Below the pieces are notes generated by a model. That model worked only from the letters and a program-made list of their open reading frames with translations, did not search any database and was not told the origin of the DNA. This document shows, one piece after another, positions 7,273 through 9,630 of a DNA stretch of 9,630 bases. Numbering within the stretch: position 1 is the stretch's first letter; the number at the start of each line of letters is the position of its first letter. The stretch lies in NCBI GenBank assembly GCA_030430105.1, contig JAUIFW010000034.1, positions 1-9,630 on the forward strand, in the 5' to 3' direction. The stretch is from a bacterium (lineage in GTDB: Bacteria; Patescibacteria; Gracilibacteria; 1-14-2-50-48-13). The position numbers and the translations under genes are program-made.

Positions 7273-7349
7273 ACTGTTCACTGATCACTCTTCACTGTTC
7301 ACAGTCATACATTCAAGCAGTGATCTGTGATTAGTGATCAGTGAACAGT
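7273..7349. repeat. 77-nt inverted repeat of five heptamers per arm
   Basis: The arms at 7273-7289 (ACTGTTCACTGATCACT) and 7333-7349 are perfect 17-bp reverse complements. The whole element divides into eleven 7-nt units. The left arm holds five units at 7273-7307: ACTGTTC, ACTGATC, ACTCTTC, ACTGTTC, ACAGTCA. A 7-nt spacer TACATTC follows (7308-7314). The right arm holds five units at 7315-7349, whose reverse complements, read from the outside in, are ACTGTTC, ACTGATC, ACTAATC, ACAGATC, ACTGCTT. It lies upstream of both rlmD and dnaG, so it could act as an operator, a hairpin in the leader of either transcript, or a dispersed REP-like element. Confidence 0.85.
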
Positions 7350-7457
7350 TACAATGAATCGTTCTGATAGTGTGTTATTTGTGGATACTTTAGTGGATTT
7401 TAGTATTGGTACTATGGTATGAGTGTAGCAGTTACTCTACTCTAATTTGTTCCTCCT

Positions 7458-9182
7458 ATGGCTGATATCGTAGAAGACATCAAGAATCGTCTCGACATCG
7501 TAGAAGTGGTGTCGGACTATGTGCAGCTCAAGAAGGCTGGAAGGAACTTCAAGGCACTTTCTCCTTTTAAGAAGGAGCGTACGCCCTCTTTTGTGGTTTC
7601 TCCTGATAAGCAGTTGGCTTATTGCTTTTCTACCCAGAAGGGTGGAGACATGATTCAATTTATCATGGACGTGGAAAATGTGGATTTCAAGGCTGCTCTT
7701 GCTCATCTTGCTCAGAAGGCAGGTATAGAGTATGAGCCTACAACTGCAAAGGGACCGCAGATACCAAAGGATGTAAAGGAAGGTATGTATTTGGCTCATA
7801 CGATGGCAACGGAATTTTATGCAAAAGCGCTCGCTCAGGACGCCAAGGCAAAGGCATACGTGGACGGGAGAGCTCTTACGGAAGAGACCATAGCTACCTT
7901 TCAATTGGGCTATGCTCCTGCGTCAGGATCTAGTCTATGGAAGCACTTGCAAGCGAGCTTCGGATCTAGACCTGGATTACTCCTTGAGGCTGGTCTCCTT
8001 AGTAAGAAGCAAGGGTATTATGATAAGTTTCGAGATAGGATTATTTTCCCTATCCATAATACCATTGGGAATGTGGTCGCTTTTGCTGGGCGTGTACTTG
8101 GGGATGGTACGCCGAAGTACCTCAACTCACCTGAGTCACCCATCTACAATAAAAGTGCATTGGTGTATGGACTTCACCTTGCTAAGGAGCATATTCGCAA
8201 GGAAGGATGTGTGATTATTGTGGAAGGATATATGGATGTTATCTCTGCGCACCAGGCTGGTATACGGAATATTGTTGCCACCTGTGGTACGGCGCTTACT
8301 GCAGATCAGGTCCGGGTGCTCAAGCGCTTTGCACCTGTCATGTATTTTCTCTTTGATGAGGATGAAGCGGGTTGGCAGGCTACACTTCGCAATGGAGAGC
8401 TTGCGCTCAAGGAAGAGGTCGAAGTGCAGGTAATTAGTTTGGGTACGGATGCCAAAGATGTGGATGACTTTGTTCAGGAACACTCATTGGAGGAGTTCAA
8501 GGAGCGTATGAGTCAAGCGAAGCCACTCTTTGATTATGTCCTGCAGAAATATCAGCAGACTGCCCCGCATACGCCGGATGGGCAGATGCGTGTAGTACGC
8601 TTGCTACAACCACTTCTTCATGCAGTACCTAGCCCCCTTAAGAAGCAGCTTTTTATACGGCAATTGGCTCTCGAACTAGGAGTAGAAGACGCGATTTTGG
8701 TACAGGAGATGGATAGAAAACCTGCACCAAGGATTCATACGGAAGTGTCTGGCCCGGCTACTAGCTTTACCCCTGAAGCACTTATCCTTGGTGTGTTACT
8801 TCAGTATCCTTCTCTGACAGAGGAGGTGCGTGAGGTTGTGTCCTACTTGAGTACGGAGGATCCACTTGTACTTGAGCTACGAGGGTTCATCCTCAGCGAG
8901 GTTGACTTTGATGGTGAAATCTCTGAGGAAGTGCTTGCGAGCCTTTCTGAAGATGTAAGAAAGCGTATTGGCCTTCTCACCGTATATGTTTCTGAACATG
9001 CTTTTGCAGAGACAGAGGAAGAGGCGAGGAAAATACTGAAGCAAAAACTTAAAGTAGCCTTGATGCAGGAGCAGGCTCGTGTTCTGAGGAAGCTTAAACA
9101 AGCTGAGCAGCAAAAGGACTTTCGAGCCTGGAAAGAGCTCTTCGATCGAATGTCTAAAATGCAAGCTTTTTTGAAAGAATAG
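7458..9182 (+). CDS. dnaG: DNA primase DnaG
   Basis: 574 residues, the normal family length. DnaG makes RNA primers at the replication fork. The N-terminal domain (1 to about 95) has the fold signature NFKALSPFKKERTPSFVVSP...KGGD, but the CHC2 zinc ligands are mostly gone: the four positions read Ser35, Lys38, Cys56 and Thr59, with the normal spacing kept. The RNA polymerase core follows, with YLNSPESPIYNKS (about 217-229) before the TOPRIM domain. TOPRIM shows VEGYMDV with Glu256 and FDEDEAG with Asp300 and Asp302, the metal-binding acidic residues, so catalysis looks intact. The region from about 430 to 574 is helical and corresponds to the helicase-binding domain. The ATG at 7458 has no Shine-Dalgarno; its leader is pyrimidine-rich (ends TTCCTCCT). 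rpoD follows after 137 nt, the classical dnaG-rpoD order. Confidence 0.97.
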   Translation: MADIVEDIKNRLDIVEVVSDYVQLKKAGRNFKALSPFKKERTPSFVVSPDKQLAYCFSTQKGGDMIQFIMDVENVDFKAALAHLAQKAGIEYEPTTAKGPQIPKDVKEGMYLAHTMATEFYAKALAQDAKAKAYVDGRALTEETIATFQLGYAPASGSSLWKHLQASFGSRPGLLLEAGLLSKKQGYYDKFRDRIIFPIHNTIGNVVAFAGRVLGDGTPKYLNSPESPIYNKSALVYGLHLAKEHIRKEGCVIIVEGYMDVISAHQAGIRNIVATCGTALTADQVRVLKRFAPVMYFLFDEDEAGWQATLRNGELALKEEVEVQVISLGTDAKDVDDFVQEHSLEEFKERMSQAKPLFDYVLQKYQQTAPHTPDGQMRVVRLLQPLLHAVPSPLKKQLFIRQLALELGVEDAILVQEMDRKPAPRIHTEVSGPATSFTPEALILGVLLQYPSLTEEVREVVSYLSTEDPLVLELRGFILSEVDFDGEISEEVLASLSEDVRKRIGLLTVYVSEHAFAETEEEARKILKQKLKVALMQEQARVLRKLKQAEQQKDFRAWKELFDRMSKMQAFLKE

Positions 9183-9257
9183 TATTTACTTTTGCGTAGT
9201 ATCTTTTAGAATCCACCAGTCAATGTGGTAGTGTATTATACGTGTATCTTGCGATTC
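9183..9257 (+). other. dnaG-rpoD spacer upstream of the promoter
   Basis: This AT-rich stretch follows the dnaG stop. I see only a very short CCAC/GTGG inverted match and no convincing terminator with a T-run, so readthrough from dnaG into rpoD is likely, in addition to the dedicated rpoD promoter. Confidence 0.4.
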
Positions 9258-9286
9258 TTGATAGCTTCCCATTTACATTGTATAAT
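9258..9286 (+). promoter_or_regulatory. Near-consensus sigma-70 promoter of rpoD
   Basis: TTGATA (9258-9263, 5 of 6) and TATAAT (9281-9286, 6 of 6) are separated by exactly 17 nt. Initiation is expected around 9293, giving a pyrimidine-rich leader of about 27 nt before the rpoD ATG. It is the best promoter in the window and would let the sigma factor be made independently of dnaG. Confidence 0.8.
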
Positions 9287-9319
9287 ATACACACTCTTAC
9301 TCTTTAGCCTTCCCTCTGC

Positions 9320-9630
9320 ATGACAAAGCCTAAAAAGGACACGCAGAAGAAAAAGAAAAACATAGGAAATTTCCACAACGAAAAACTCGATCAATTGCCT
9401 GAGGATATGCGGCCATTGATGGAGAAGGCAGTAGAACAAGGATTTATCACCCATCAAGAGCTATCAAAGAAATTGCCTCAAGCAGAGGACAACATCGAGC
9501 TGATTGATCAGGTGTATTCATTCTTGCTGGAGATGAATGTGGATGTGATTGATTATAAGGATTCGATTACGATTCAGGAAAAGGAAGAACTCGATAAAAA
9601 GAAGATTGAGGAACAGCGCTCCCAGGAGGT
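9320..9630 (+). CDS. rpoD: RNA polymerase primary sigma factor, N-terminal part
   Basis: An ATG at 9320 opens a frame that runs to the right edge without a stop, 103 full codons. The start MTKPKKDTQKKKKN is a strongly basic tail. It is followed by a region resembling sigma-70 region 1.1: LMEKAVEQGFITHQELSKKL, then IELIDQVYSFLLEMNVDVID, the helix-turn pattern that ends in 'LEELGIDVVD' in well-known RpoD proteins. Region 1.1 keeps free sigma from binding promoters and gates the DNA channel. Position directly after dnaG supports the call. The visible part ends in a charged Lys/Glu stretch before region 1.2, so regions 1.2-4 are outside the window. No Shine-Dalgarno precedes the ATG. Confidence 0.88.
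   Translation, partial: MTKPKKDTQKKKKNIGNFHNEKLDQLPEDMRPLMEKAVEQGFITHQELSKKLPQAEDNIELIDQVYSFLLEMNVDVIDYKDSITIQEKEELDKKKIEEQRSQE

Noticed and set aside
7273..7349. CRISPR-like array from the repeated heptamers
   Set aside because: Units are 7 nt, contiguous and inverted between arms. There are no unique spacers of about 30 nt and no cas genes.
7390..7418. Sigma-70 promoter of dnaG at TTAGTG/TATGGT
   Set aside because: The -10 matches only 4 of 6 and the -35 is poor. Alternatives nearby (TTGTGG/TAGTAT) are no better, so no promoter is called.
7437..7904. 155-residue minus-strand open frame opposite the start of dnaG
   Set aside because: It is fully antisense to conserved dnaG coding sequence, has an unnatural Cys/Leu/Ser/His-rich composition and no family resemblance.
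1..9630. tRNA, rRNA or riboswitch genes in the intergenic regions
   Set aside because: Intergenic stretches are all shorter than about 260 nt and none shows a tRNA cloverleaf pattern or a riboswitch core that I recognise.

Overview
This window reads as a chromosomal housekeeping segment of a bacterium, most plausibly a member of the Candidate Phyla Radiation (Patescibacteria), with Peregrinibacteria a guess rather than a determination. Reasons: compact gene packing, translation starts without Shine-Dalgarno sequences, a short DnaX, a DnaG primase whose zinc ligands are mostly replaced, and an uncharacterised protein at the left edge. UGA appears to act as a stop: rlmD ends in TGA within an ATGA overlap with miaA, and no long gene needs UGA read as an amino acid. 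This argues against the UGA-glycine code of Gracilibacteria and Absconditabacteria.

Layout from left to right. (1) 1-1509, plus strand: 3' part of an unrecognised large protein, still open at the left edge. (2) 1510-1634: a composite inverted-repeat element between two convergent genes. (3) 1635-2402, minus: a membrane-anchored SPFH/prohibitin-family protein. (4) 2403-2533: divergent intergenic region with weak promoter-like hexamers. (5) 2534-4831, plus: dnaX (clamp-loader subunit) and fmt (Met-tRNA formyltransferase), 9 nt apart. (6) 4755-7201, minus: rlmD (TrmA/RumA-type RNA m5U methyltransferase) and miaA (tRNA dimethylallyltransferase), coupled by a 4-nt overlap. The 3' end of miaA overlaps the 3' end of fmt tail to tail by 77 nt. 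(7) 7202-7457: divergent control region with an rlmD promoter and a 77-nt hairpin built from 7-nt units. (8) 7458-9182, plus: dnaG primase. (9) 9320 to the right edge, plus: 5' part of rpoD, the primary sigma factor, behind a near-consensus sigma-70 promoter. dnaG-rpoD is the core of the classical macromolecular-synthesis operon.

Together the genes serve replication (dnaX, dnaG), transcription initiation (rpoD), translation initiation (fmt) and RNA modification (miaA, rlmD). There is no sign of a prophage, transposase, CRISPR array or defence island. The unusual content is the two intergenic inverted repeats at 1530-1617 and 7273-7349. They differ in sequence but share one architecture: arms made of tandem 7-mers, most starting with ACT, in a fixed 7-nt phase. 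The second is exactly 5 heptamers, a 7-nt spacer and 5 inverted heptamers. Also notable are the zinc-less DnaG N-terminal domain and the fmt/miaA antisense overlap.
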